A stretch of DNA of 18,309 bases from Ichthyophonus hoferi (GCA_002751075.1 NAOQ01000235.1:35891-54199); one strand, 5' to 3'; positions 1 to 11,969 are shown, numbered from the stretch's first letter. The notes: a model not told the origin generated them from the sequence alone. Numbers and translations: made by a program.

Positions 1-28
1 AGATGGGAAAATACTTCCCCTTCAAAAA
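1..28 (+). repeat. Left arm of a 28-bp inverted repeat pair
   Basis: Bases 1-28 match the reverse complement of 1385-1412 at 26 of 28 positions (shared core AGATGGGAAAATACTT). The match may continue to the left of the window. The pair encloses the whole first copy of the duplicated block. Confidence 0.65.
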
Positions 29-301
29 TTAGTGACGGACATATATCTGAAGCAGAGAACATTGACTCTAACACCAAACAGTGCATCAGAAGCTAAAACA
101 AAAGTTCAAATAAATCTTCGGTCCAGTTTAGAAAATTCGGCAGACAACAACCTGCTTAACGAGACTCCGCCTCCTGCAAACTTCAGCAATGACTCCGCCT
201 CAACTAATAGCTTAGTGTCAATGACAAGCCTGAAGGAAAGAACCTCCAATAACTTAGAAACAGCCAACAGGTCCACCCAGGAAGCATCAATTATTAATTA
301 A
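2..301 (+). CDS. Unrecognised Ser/Asn/Thr-rich reading frame, 5' end outside window
   Basis: A frame is open from the left edge of the window to a TAA at 299-301. The visible product is about 99 residues, rich in Ser, Asn and Thr (stretches such as LNETPPPANFSND), with no membrane segment or signal peptide. Its base composition is richer in G+C than the flanking DNA, as expected for coding sequence. From 253 on the DNA is shared with the copy starting at 2275; there the same frame reads SLETANRSTLEI and runs on some residues further to a stop. No ATG is visible before internal codons, so this is at best a 3' exon piece. A weak donor-like AG|GTCCAC at 269-276 would join in phase to the frame opening at 538, but that is speculative. 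I do not recognise a family. Confidence 0.3.
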   Translation, partial: DGKILPLQKLVTDIYLKQRTLTLTPNSASEAKTKVQINLRSSLENSADNNLLNETPPPANFSNDSASTNSLVSMTSLKERTSNNLETANRSTQEASIIN

Positions 302-1125
302 TCAATCTATTGGTAGTTGCTAGATTAGAGCCACAAATATTAACACTTCCAAAAAAGAAAGTTTAATCCTACTAACCATGTCCAAGGAATCCCTAAAGAA
401 TCAAGAACCAATACTTGGTTATAATTATCCAGACTACACTTACTTTCCATAACTTAGCAGCTGTTGTTGATCCAAAAAAGCGAACACCATTCTCTTAATT
501 CCTTTTGTTTTTAGTTTTATCTACAAATATATCCCAGTGAAACTGCATCAATTGATTATAATACTCAAACATATGACCCAGTAATAAGAAAACTCAAAAC
601 TTCAGATGAGAATCTGATCTTCAATTTTAACTTTAATCTACCATCGAATTGGATAAAATCAGTTTCAAACCACTATAATTATCCACGATGTGTATTTAAA
701 CCAAATGTGCATTATTAAAGTTATTAAGCTATTTTACTTTAATGTTTTGTTTTAACTCCTTGTTTCCTACTCAACCACTTTTACAAGACCAATATAAAGT
801 AGGTCAATAATTTTTACAATAACAAAATTAAAAATTGGTTTTCTAATGTGCCAAATAAATAAATTTGCTTGAAAGAATGAAAAAGGCAAACATATTGCAA
901 ATTAGTCGGCAAATAGTCTCTGCATAATTACTAATGCTCGTATTAAAACATTTAAAGTATTTTCAAAATGGACAGGCAATTGGCCTTTACTTCTTACTTA
1001 AATCATTTATTGTTGATTTCAGCCTCTGTAGTAAGTGTCACCACTGACCAGGGTGGCAACCGAATATTGGAGGTGGATTATTTAGGATAAAAGCTGTATA
1101 GCCTTCTTTTATCAGTATCACCACA
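253..1125 (+). repeat. Copy 1 of a 0.87-kb direct duplication
   Basis: This block aligns almost end to end with 2275-4170 once the insertion at 2363-3384 and its 5-bp target duplication are removed: 873 bp here against 869 bp there. Both copies begin near TAGAAACAGCCAACAGG and end at ATCAGTATCACCACA. Similarity looks about equal in coding-like and non-coding parts, so it reflects a fairly recent segmental duplication more than selection. Copy 1 lacks the LTR and so preserves the empty insertion site (AATAT at 336-340). Confidence 0.85.
539..718 (+). CDS. Unrecognised 59-codon frame, possible last exon
   Basis: An open frame starts right after an acceptor-like CCCAG at 533-537 and ends with TAA at 716-718. 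It encodes 59 residues, starting ETASIDYNTQTYDPV and ending with NHYNYPRCIFKPNVHY. The paralogous frame at 3591-3707 has the same start but a shorter tail; there the NHYNYP...NVHY residues lie just beyond its stop. The aromatic and acidic content looks protein-like. A phase-2 donor at 269-272 would fit this acceptor in frame, but the donor sequence is weak. It could be the 3' exon of a lineage-specific gene or part of a mobile element. I do not recognise a family. Confidence 0.3.
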   Translation, partial: ETASIDYNTQTYDPVIRKLKTSDENLIFNFNFNLPSNWIKSVSNHYNYPRCVFKPNVHY

Positions 1126-1345
1126 CAATCAGAAACCTCCAATCTGTCTCAGGCAGAATCTTTTCATACTTTCTATCAGCATCTGTGTCAGCTCTATTGA
1201 CTGAACCACGGCTGTTGGGATCCCCAATTGTAAAACTGGTAGTAGTTATTGTTGTTTGACCAGTATCAGTAATAGCTGTTTGATTAAATCTGTCTTTAAG
1301 ACTCAGTTGTTGTGCTAGAGGATTTACTGAAGGCCCATATACCAA
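1118..1345 (-). CDS. Unrecognised Thr/Asp-rich minus-strand frame
   Basis: This is a 75-codon open frame on the minus strand with composition above the local background. It contains a run of Thr (TTITTTSFTIGDP) followed by a charged segment (NRADTDADRKYEKILPE). Its first codon is TTG, so as a stand-alone gene it has no good start; it would have to be an exon. Its last few codons overlap the end of the duplicated block. No domain is recognised. Confidence 0.15.
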   Translation of the reverse strand: MVYGPSVNPLAQQLSLKDRFNQTAITDTGQTTITTTSFTIGDPNSRGSVNRADTDADRKYEKILPETDWRFLIVW

Positions 1346-1384
1346 TTTTCAAGGTAGCTGATTGTAATGATTTTATTTTTGTTC

Positions 1385-1412
1385 TTGTTGAAGGGTAAGT
1401 ATTTTCCCATCT
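1385..1412 (-). repeat. Right arm of the 28-bp inverted repeat pair
   Basis: This is the reverse complement of bases 1-28 with two mismatches. Arms like these can bound a DNA transposon, but they could equally be an inverted copy of a short exon. No clear target-site duplication can be checked because the left flank is outside the window. Confidence 0.6.
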
Positions 1413-1628
1413 GCCATTTAAGTATAACTCCTTTTATAATATATCCATATTATAGATTTTACCGCCGATCAGCATTAGGATCTTAATTATGGTACATAAT
1501 CATTGTACGGTATTTTTCGAGTCAACCAGATTATCTGATCCGCAATTCTTATAGTCTCGAACCGGACTAACTAGTTAAAACAAATATCTATGTCTCACTT
1601 TCAATTGGGTCGGCTGCCAAAGTTAATA

Positions 1629-1716
1629 TTGTATACAAAGTTAAAATAAGAAGCGCGTCTTACTCACCGGTTAAATCTATTAAAATATTAATTGTATACT
1701 TAAACATTGTATACAA
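1629..1716. promoter_or_regulatory. Cluster of TTGTATACAA palindromes
   Basis: TTGTATACAA occurs exactly at 1629-1638 and 1707-1716, with TTGTATAC at 1692-1699 between them. The 10-bp palindrome suggests binding of a dimeric protein, or remnants of a repeat. It lies 200-280 bp upstream of a TATA box at 1910. The stretch 1415-1900 holds no frame I would call a gene. Confidence 0.35.
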
Positions 1717-1909
1717 TAATATTATCAAAAGGTTAAAATTAAATTGGAAACAATCATCTAATCCCTAGAACAAGTAATCACTTGTTTTTCATATACTATG
1801 TAAATTCACGGTATGAAGACGTTATTGGCCCAACGAATAGTAATCGATTTTATTCTAATCGGAATCGATTAATCAATCCCAACTTGTAAATTAATAAAAG
1901 ACAATCCCA

Positions 1910-1917
1910 TATAAAAG
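1910..1917 (+). promoter_or_regulatory. TATA box upstream of the frame at 2074
   Basis: TATAAAAG lies at 1910-1917, about 160 bp before ATG 2074. Upstream, AATCGATT occurs twice within 1840-1872 with a related AATCGG between. Placement and context suit a TATA promoter whose transcript would start near 1940, giving a leader of about 130 bases. No transcript evidence is available. Confidence 0.4.
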
Positions 1918-2073
1918 CAAAACGCTGGCTTTGTTTATCTTGGAAACTTAACTACAAGTTCTGTTCTATCTTGGTAAAAATATATTCTTTCTTTCTGTTT
2001 GCATAGATAAGAATAATATTCTCCATAAAGCTATTCCTTGAGCACCTACTTTTATACTTATAGAAGAAAGAAC

Positions 2074-2274
2074 ATGGAGTCCACCCCATATTCTGAATCC
2101 AATAGGGAGATCAGCGAGATCACCCGAAAGGAATCTCGCATACAGAAATGGTCCAAAGACTCAGCTGGCAGCATGGTCATCAGCGATGTCTCCAATCGCA
2201 CTCCAGTGCAATTCTCCAGATATCAGAAGAGGCTTTTTAGCCAAACTGAGATCCATGATTCCTTAGACCAATAG
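2074..2274 (+). CDS. Unrecognised 66-residue Ser-rich protein
   Basis: This is a 66-codon frame from ATG 2074 to TAG 2272-2274. The start is the first ATG downstream of the TATA box at 1910, in context AACATGG. The product is hydrophilic and rich in Ser, Arg and Glu (NREISEITRKESRIQKW; FSRYQKRLFSQTEIHD), with no signal peptide or membrane segment. The frame ends exactly where the 0.87-kb duplicated block begins, so its 3' part may be displaced, or it may be a first exon whose splice I cannot see. It shares no similarity with the frame at 2-301 although both precede the same duplicated DNA. No family recognised. Confidence 0.35.
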   Translation: MESTPYSESNREISEITRKESRIQKWSKDSAGSMVISDVSNRTPVQFSRYQKRLFSQTEIHDSLDQ

Positions 2275-4170
2275 CCTAGAAACAGCCAACAGGTCAACCC
2301 TGGAAATATCAACTATTAATGAATCAATCCATCGGCAGGTGCCTGATTAAAGCCACAAATACTGTTGAAGTATTTTTGCCATTATATGTGTTTGATAGAA
2401 TAGTTCATGAGGTCTTGCGCAAAAAAAGCACTTTAATTAATAATTAATTCCATGAGCTCTCTTATTATATTTAATTGGGATCAGAAGGTTAGTACAGTTT
2501 AGCATATAAATTTACTGATTAGATAAGCGATGGTGATCTGTACAATTAATTCACCCTCAGTGATTGATGTAAAATGTAAACCTATCATTAATTAGATTAA
2601 TGAAGCTTATTCTCTGATCAACTGGTATTGATTAGAAATCAAATAACTATATAACCAGCGTTTACAGACTTAGTCCGGATCCTAATTTCAGTTGGTAATA
2701 AAGCAATATAAGTATAACTTACGTATACGTTATATATAATGTTTAAATTACAGTTGGCTTTTTACCAAGAACATAGCAAAGCGTCTGACAAGAAGTCAGG
2801 GTCCGCTTCCACAAGTGTCAACTTTTATTTCTAATAAAGCCTGAAGAACAACAGTTCTACTGAAGGCCAAAATTAATAATAAAAGACTGCTCACTAAAAA
2901 ACCGTATTTTATTATTCCGTGTGGTTTTCCATTTATTCCTTGATTTCCTATATATTCTCCATTATAGCAGTACCGGTTTTAAACTGGTATAGTATCATAC
3001 AGATAACACACTAGATTGGCGGTTTCAATCTTATCGCCTAACTCGGATAATACCATCTTAGTGGTTTCAATTTCACTGCTTGAAACTGGTTTGGAACGGG
3101 TCGGCAGTTCCAAGCTTACTGATAAGATCTTGTGGGTAACACACTAATAAGTCCGGCTCATCAGTAACTCTCCATACGTGAAAAGCAATCTTATAATATC
3201 ATTTTGCAATAACCGATAAGAAGAAGAAGCAGAGAGTGTGCTTCTCTTCAGGTTCTGAAGGCAAGCATGTTTCTTCCGAGTTACCAGAAGAAACAAGAGT
3301 TAAGTTTGAAACATGGTGAAAATTAAACCCTAACCCCACTGGACCAGGACAAGAAATTGGATCCAGAAGAGGTAGCTTACAACAAATATTAACACGCCCA
3401 AAAACAAAGATTAATCCTACTAACCGTGTCCAAGGAATCCCTGAATAATCAAGAACCAATGCTCAGTTATGTTCATCCAAACAAACTACACTTACATACC
3501 ACAGTTTAACAGCTGTTGTTGATCCATAAAGTACACCTCTTTCTCTTAATTCCGATTTCTATAAAATTTTATCTACAACTAAATTTCAGTGAAATTGCAT
3601 CAATTGATTATAATACTCAAACATATGACCCAGTAATAGGAAAACTCAAGACTTCAGATGAGGATCTGATCTTCGATTTTGATCTACTGTCGAATTGGAG
3701 AAAATAAGTTCCAAACCATTATAATTATCCACAATGTATATTTAAACCAAATGTGCATTACTAAAGTTATTAATTTATTTTACTTTAATGCTTTGTTTTT
3801 ACTCTTTGTTTCCGACTCAATAATTTTGACAGGACCAATATAAAGTAGGACAATCGTTTATACAATAATGAAATACAAAACCAGTTTTCTGATGTGCCCA
3901 AGAATAAATTTGCTTGGAAAGATTAAAAAGGCAAACATATTGCAAATCAGTTGGCAAATAGTCTCTGCATAATTACTAATGCCTATGTTAAAACATTTGA
4001 AGTACTTTCAAAATGGACAGACAACTGGCTTTTACGTTTTACTTTAACCATTTATTGTCAATTTCAGCCTCTGTAGTAAGTGTCACCCCCAGCCAGAATG
4101 GCAACCAACTATTGGAGGCAGGCTATTTAAGATAAAAGCTCTATAGCCTTTTTTTATCAGTATCACCACA
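2275..4170 (+). repeat. Copy 2 of the direct duplication, split by an LTR insertion
   Basis: Segments 2275-2362 and 3385-4170 correspond to 253-1125. The two parts rejoin exactly across the insertion. The frame at 3591-3707 (EIASIDYNTQTYDPV...NWRK) is the counterpart of 539-718 and ends about 19 codons earlier. The rest, including an AT-rich tail from 3710 and the common end ATCAGTATCACCACA, is non-coding as far as I can see. Confidence 0.85.
2363..3384. mobile_element. Solo-LTR-like insertion, fossil
   Basis: This is a 1,022-bp insertion with perfect 5-bp inverted ends, TGTTG at 2363-2367 and CAACA at 3380-3384. It is flanked by the 5-bp duplication AATAC (2358-2362) / AATAT (3385-3389). 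Copy 1 of the host block shows the uninterrupted site with a single AATAT at 336-340. TG...CA ends and a 5-bp duplication are the hallmark of LTR retrotransposons; TGTTG...CAACA ends are common in Ty1/copia and also occur in BEL. No protease, reverse transcriptase, integrase or gag-like frame is visible, and I see no matching pair of long direct repeats at its ends. It is therefore most simply one LTR left after recombination. It is younger than the duplication that created its host block. Confidence 0.7.
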
Positions 4171-4359
4171 TGTAGACTGGTAATATCCACAGTCCAGTAG
4201 GTATTAAATACTAAGGTATCAGCATATAGCTGAATATATAATTAAGAAAGACATGATCATTTGGTCCACTACGTAGTCTTTCCAATGCCTGCGTTGGTGA
4301 GCTTTCCTAGTAATATCTACAGCTAAGTAGGTGTTATGTACTAGAGTATCAGCATATAG

Positions 4360-4399
<40 letters not shown>

Positions 4400-4476
4400 T
4401 TAACATGTAGGCTAGCAATATCTACAGTTCAGTAGGTATTAGAGACTAAGGTATAAGCATATAGCTGAATATATAT
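4171..4476 (+). repeat. Three diverged copies of a ~70-bp unit with a (TA)n tract
   Basis: Units at 4171-4240, 4306-4370 and 4406-4476 share the pattern CTxGxAATATCTACAG, then AGTAGGTxTTA, then GTATCAGCATATAGCT. The middle unit runs into a pure (TA)15 tract at 4361-4390. The array starts directly after duplicated block copy 2 and ends about 95 bp left of the broken legumain exon, so it may mark the breakpoint that removed the rest of that gene. Confidence 0.65.
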
Positions 4477-4573
4477 ATTTATAATTTATGTATTTACTAA
4501 AAATGTACACTAGTGCACACTACCATATAATCTCCTCCCATCAATTTTAATCCAGATCTCATTGGCCCACCTT

Positions 4574-6006
4574 TTAAAAGATTTTGGGAGTGACTTCCTT
4601 CCCTCTGTAGTTTACATCCAGATATGGGTAGAGATTGTCTCTGAAGGGGGCGTTGCTGTAGGGAATTGATTGGATAATGTAAGGTTATATATAGGATACG
4701 AGTGTATATAATACTTATTTAGAGAGACTCAAGAGATGATGTCATAATGTGTATAGAAGTAGGTTGTGAGTTGAAAGCATCAAGTAAGACAACACTGGTT
4801 TGCTTATAATAATAGTAGAATAAAGACTTCAATACCTAGAGACAGGTCAGGCTACATGGCAGGGCATCAAATGAGATGATTGGATCATTAGAAAAGAAAG
4901 AAGATGGCGAGGAAAGGTCTCATTAGTAAATAAAAAAAAAGAAATCAACAAAACAGCCAATCATAAAAGCCATGGTACGTGACCTACACTATCGTCCCGC
5001 AAGCAGGGTTCACAGGATTGTAGGCGATCTCACCAACCATCATGACTATGACGTGATCACAGGGATAGCCATTTTGTATAAGAACCTTGTAGGCATGGGC
5101 TACATCTGCCTGTGAAATGATTGGTGGAGAGTGAATATAAATGTTAAACTAATACTGTAATAATCAGTTGTTGTATTTCATTGATTGCAGTCATATAGCT
5201 CCCTTTCTATATATATTAATAGTTGTTCAAATTTCATAATAAACACAAAAATCTTTCAATCTCCATCAAGCACCAATGAAATGTTCACAATAGCATTTTA
5301 TAAATGGGATCGCTTAATCCCATTGGCTTAATCTTTTATCACATTAACCATGGATACATGGTTTTTCTATTCCCCATAGTATAATATAATGTAGATACCA
5401 ACCCTGCCTTATCCAATTAACCCCTAAACCATTGTCATAATGACGTCATAGTCCAATTAATACTGCACTGTCTATTTACCCAGTCTTTATTAAATGCCAT
5501 CACCTTTCTACCCTCCCATCTCTTTACTTAAAATTACCTGTCATTAAACTACTTATTTCAATTTGGATGTTTTGATAGGCTCTTTCAAATAATCATATTT
5601 CAAAGTGTTAATACTCTATTATAAAAAGTTGTTAGTTCTTTAGGGTTTTGGCATTTCTAAGCCTAGAAGCGTTCTTTCTTTCTAGGACTACCGTATATCA
5701 CTCACTATTGCCATTATTTTTTAAGCATAAAAAACAACTTAAACGTTAACAAATCGACTTCATTGAGTAAGATTTCAGAACCTATTAAGCCATAGTGGCT
5801 CCCTACAATAAACCACCTACCTGATGACGATAGTTAGACCATCCTGAACTACCCGCCACGAGAACAGCCCAATCATCAAATTTCTCGTAAGTCTTAAGCT
5901 TTAGGTTTGTCGGAGACCCCAGGAAATCCAAGACGGTTCTCAGCAGGGTGGAATTCAAGGCCTGACATATGGTGGCTAAAGAGAATAAAAGCAAAAGAGA
6001 TCGCAT
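4574..6006 (-). pseudogene. Legumain (asparaginyl endopeptidase, C13) 5' fragment, truncated
   Basis: Three exons are visible on the minus strand. Exon 1 is 6006-5821: ATG, a signal peptide (MRSLLLLFSLATICQA), then WAVLVAGSSGWSNYRHQ; donor GTAGGT. Exon 2 is 5109-4988: ADVAHAYKVL, VIVMMVGEIAYNPVNP; acceptor TTTCACAG, donor GTAGGT. Exon 3 is 4655-4574: VNAPFRDN, LDVNYRGKEVTPKIF; acceptor CCCTACAG. Phases join correctly (0, then 2). These match the start of the caspase-like fold of legumains (human: VIVAGSNGWYNYRHQADV, DYTGEDVTPQNF). After KIF a TAA stands where the family has Leu (NFLAVL). No later exon with the catalytic His (TDHG) or Cys (EACESGSM) is found to its left; repeats begin at 4476. 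About 129 residues remain of roughly 430. Family legumains are lysosomal or vacuolar proteases cutting after Asn; this copy cannot be catalytic. Introns are 711 and 332 bp. Identification is firm. Confidence 0.85.
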
Positions 6007-6053
6007 GTTTCAATTCCTAAGAACGATAGGAAAGATGTAGTTGATACGGGCCT

Positions 6054-6061
6054 CTTTTATA
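6054..6061 (-). promoter_or_regulatory. TATA box of the legumain fragment
   Basis: TATAAAAG on the minus strand lies 48-55 bp before the legumain ATG at 6006, leaving a leader of roughly 20 bases if transcription starts about 30 bp downstream. This preserved promoter suggests that the truncated gene may still be transcribed. Confidence 0.55.
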
Positions 6062-6218
6062 GCTGAACCGGGGATTTGACATATACATACATATATATTC
6101 TTATCTTGCAATTATATTTTACTTGTAAATTTGCTAAGGGGTAAGGGGCCGGGGGTGGGGAGCTAAAATCAAATTTTCGATATTAATACGCCACTTTGTA
6201 AATTTCATGAGCCCACTA

Positions 6219-6258
6219 TTTGGCGCCAAAACGAAAGACCGCGAAAATATTGACCAAT
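6219..6258. promoter_or_regulatory. E2F-type palindrome, second E2F-like site and CCAAT box
   Basis: TTTGGCGCCAAA at 6219-6230 is a perfect palindrome that matches the E2F consensus on both strands. CCGCGAAAA at 6239-6247 is a second E2F-like site, and CCAAT lies at 6254-6258. The cluster sits between the divergent legumain fragment (ATG 213 bp away) and thymidylate synthase (ATG 563 bp away). TS genes are classic S-phase E2F targets in animals, so the cluster probably serves TS, perhaps with the transcript start just downstream. The remaining DNA to 6792 shows no gene. Confidence 0.6.
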
Positions 6259-6670
6259 GAAACCGAAGAAGTAGCTGTAGAAACTAAAAGATTTATGGCC
6301 GTATAATCTGACGTGATACTAATTAAACTTGATACAAATAACTTTTTAAGGGTAATTGATCATAAAGAACTTGCATGTATAGCATAATATAATATAATAT
6401 AATACACATTAAAACACTTTTTTGCGTGCATATAATATGCAGTAATATATGGTAACAATAACAATACTCTAGTAATTTATGTCAAAATTATATTGTAGGA
6501 GAAGAAGACTTCATAACCCTATAATAAAGCTTCATTTATGCCACGAGATCCAACCATATCATTTCTTCATATAGTTAATATTAGAATTATGACATAATGG
6601 GTTATATGGCCACTTATTTAGTCGGGGTAGTATTAGTTGCTATAACGTGTTGCCCTAGTAGATAAGCTGC

Positions 6671-6750
6671 TATAATATAATGTAGTATAGTATATTATAT
6701 TATATTACGTTATATTATATTGTGTTGCATTGTATTGTATTATATTATTA
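6671..6750. repeat. Degenerate 5-bp repeat upstream of thymidylate synthase
   Basis: Sixteen consecutive pentamers stay in register with consensus TATAT, although many units carry substitutions (TGTAG, TACGT, TGCAT). The tract is only about 40 bp before the TS start codon and would fall in its leader or promoter. Confidence 0.7.
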
Positions 6751-6792
6751 TTATTTTATTAGGGTGTTATAATAAGCAACATAACATACAAT

Positions 6793-10266
<3,474 letters not shown>

Positions 10267-10268
<2 letters not shown>

Positions 10269-10280
10269 TAAACTAATAAA
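10267..10280 (+). terminator. Poly(A) signals overlapping the TS stop codon
   Basis: AATAAA at 10267-10272 begins inside the TAA stop, and a second AATAAA lies at 10275-10280. The 3' UTR would therefore be only about 15-35 bases unless a later signal is used. Confidence 0.55.
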
Positions 10281-10913
10281 CAAACATTTAAAAAAAATCA
10301 AAGATGTATATATATATATTATGTTTTAAGTTTAGTTTAAAATTGATGAATTCTTATTCTAGTTATGTTAAAACAGTAATAAGTAAGATAAATATAACAT
10401 AGCCTCTCTTTATGATAAACCATTACTCTGACCATGACGTAACAATGACGCATGTTCTGTAGTGACTATAGTGTAAACAAAACTGCAAGCCCATCTCAAC
10501 CACACTGTGGTTAATCTATATATTGTATTCTATCATAGGTAGATAAGTAAATAACGAATTATTGCAACTTATTACATATACTCCAATTTTCCTTACATGG
10601 TAATATTTTAATTCTAAGGCATTCCTTTCCTGTTTGGACCAATTGTTAGCTATAGTTATAATGATATATTAATAGTTTTTACTATATATTGAAATGAGAT
10701 AATCATTGGATTATGTTTTAAAATCGTTTTAAAATTGTTTAAAATCTCTTATAACCAGTATTAACATTAAATTATATGTGGGGGTGGTATCTGGTTGGAT
10801 CACTAATATATTGCATCCTACTATATTATATCATATACACAAACACACACTCAACCTCCCACACTAACCTACCTACCACCAATCAGCATCCAGTTATAAA
10901 TATCTGATCCAAA
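10281..10913. other. Intergenic region between convergent TS and AP2-like genes
   Basis: AT-rich DNA with no credible gene. It holds a perfect inverted pair AACCACA-C-TGTGGTT at 10498-10512, which contains RUNX-type TGTGGT cores, and several short TTTTAAAA-like tracts. The neighbourhood of that palindrome resembles 14128-14186, which lies downstream of the second AP2-like gene. Confidence 0.6.
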
Positions 10914-11969
10914 TTAATCCAATTCAACCATGGGCGGCTCATCTTGCAAAACATAACCATATTTTAACGGACTAAAATTAGTGGCTGGATATAGTGCATT
11001 TTTTAATCTTTTTCCAGTCCATATTTTAAACACGTGTTCATCATGCAGAATTGCCGCTTTAATTGGGCAATCTCTAATCAAATCTAAGATTGCATAATTG
11101 CGATCATAGGTTTGTTTTGCCTTATACCTCACTTTACCTTTCTCTTTACCCTCCTCCTTATCTCCCTTCATCGCAGTCGTCTGATTGTCCATCTCCACTC
11201 TTTCCACTCCAATTAAATTTCCATCCAATTCAATGGCTTCCTTTCTTGTTAAATAATCCTTTTCAGTCCGAAAATTCAACAATTTCAATTTTTCAACTTT
11301 ATTAAACCCCACACTCTCTCTTATTACCTTATCATAAGCCAGCGCTGCATCCAATTCATGGTCATAACATCCCCCCGTAACAAGAACCCCCTTGCAATTT
11401 TGATATTTCACATGAAAGTATTTCTTCCTCCCCTTGACTAAATTACCTTTATGTAAGGTAACCCCCTTATAAACCGATTTTTTTGACGGCACATGGCTCC
11501 GCTCATACCATTTTAAAACCTTCTCTATTTTTTCTTTATCATCGGCATCAATAGGTCGTTTCTCTCCCAATGTCTCCCAGTTAGTTACCAAATCTGCTGG
11601 TACAAGCCCTTGGTCCCGTAGTATAGTAGTATATAAGTCAAATATTCGTTTTCCTTCATCCCGACTTTGAACACAACATATATAAAGTGAGCGTACAATG
11701 ACGTGAATCTCCCTCCTTCCCTTGCACGTGGTGACATGTACGCCTTTATATCTAACTGGAAAACCTAACCTATAAGCAATTGCGGTGAAATTAGGTATAC
11801 ATTTAGATATAATTTTATTCTCTCGCCACTTAATTAACCGTAGTGGTTGGATAAATTTTCGTTGAAAAGATTGTTTAAAAGTAAGATTGCTACTTGGATG
11901 GGATAAGGATAGAGCCTTTCTACGGCCTGGTCCCAATACGGCTTGTTTTAGGTGCAGCATTTGAAGCAT
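10914..11969 (-). CDS. Intronless protein with three AP2/ERF-like domains (paralogue A)
   Basis: 351 residues, single exon. Domain 1 is about 74-137: YKGV, then GRREIHVIVR, EGKRIFDLY, ending TNWETLG. Domain 2 is about 167-233: YKGVTLHKG, YFHVKYQNCKG, DAALAYDKVI, ending LLNF. It is the clearest AP2 match (YRGV..., EAAxAYD, LNF). Domain 3 is about 253-332: LIGV, RYKAKQTYD, IKAAILHDEHVFKIW, TNFSP, diverged. The link between 1 and 2 (RPIDADD, KVLKWYERS) is also conserved in paralogue B. The N-terminal 70 residues are basic. AP2 domains bind DNA, so a nuclear DNA-binding role is inferred; the targets are unknown. No HNH nuclease motif or other catalytic motif is seen. Start: first Met of the frame (Met4 is an alternative). 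It lies convergent to TS. A transposon- or endonuclease-derived origin is possible. Confidence 0.85.
   Translation of the reverse strand: MLQMLHLKQAVLGPGRRKALSLSHPSSNLTFKQSFQRKFIQPLRLIKWRENKIISKCIPNFTAIAYRLGFPVRYKGVHVTTCKGRREIHVIVRSLYICCVQSRDEGKRIFDLYTTILRDQGLVPADLVTNWETLGEKRPIDADDKEKIEKVLKWYERSHVPSKKSVYKGVTLHKGNLVKGRKKYFHVKYQNCKGVLVTGGCYDHELDAALAYDKVIRESVGFNKVEKLKLLNFRTEKDYLTRKEAIELDGNLIGVERVEMDNQTTAMKGDKEEGKEKGKVRYKAKQTYDRNYAILDLIRDCPIKAAILHDEHVFKIWTGKRLKNALYPATNFSPLKYGYVLQDEPPMVELD

Noticed and set aside
2363-3384. The insertion as a miniature element with its own paired terminal direct repeats
   Set aside because: The first and last parts of the insertion share no direct repeat by eye, so a single LTR fits better.
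3199-3459. Minus-strand frame of 86 codons
   Set aside because: It crosses the 3' end of the LTR-like insertion into the host block, so it cannot be one gene.
1-4570. Remaining legumain exons further left on the minus strand
   Set aside because: I looked for TDHG and EACESGS-like motifs and the prodomain and found none; the region is repeats and unrelated frames.
11090-11305. Plus-strand frame of 71 codons
   Set aside because: It is the complement of the AP2-like paralogue A coding sequence; its Pro/Ser-rich product is a shadow.
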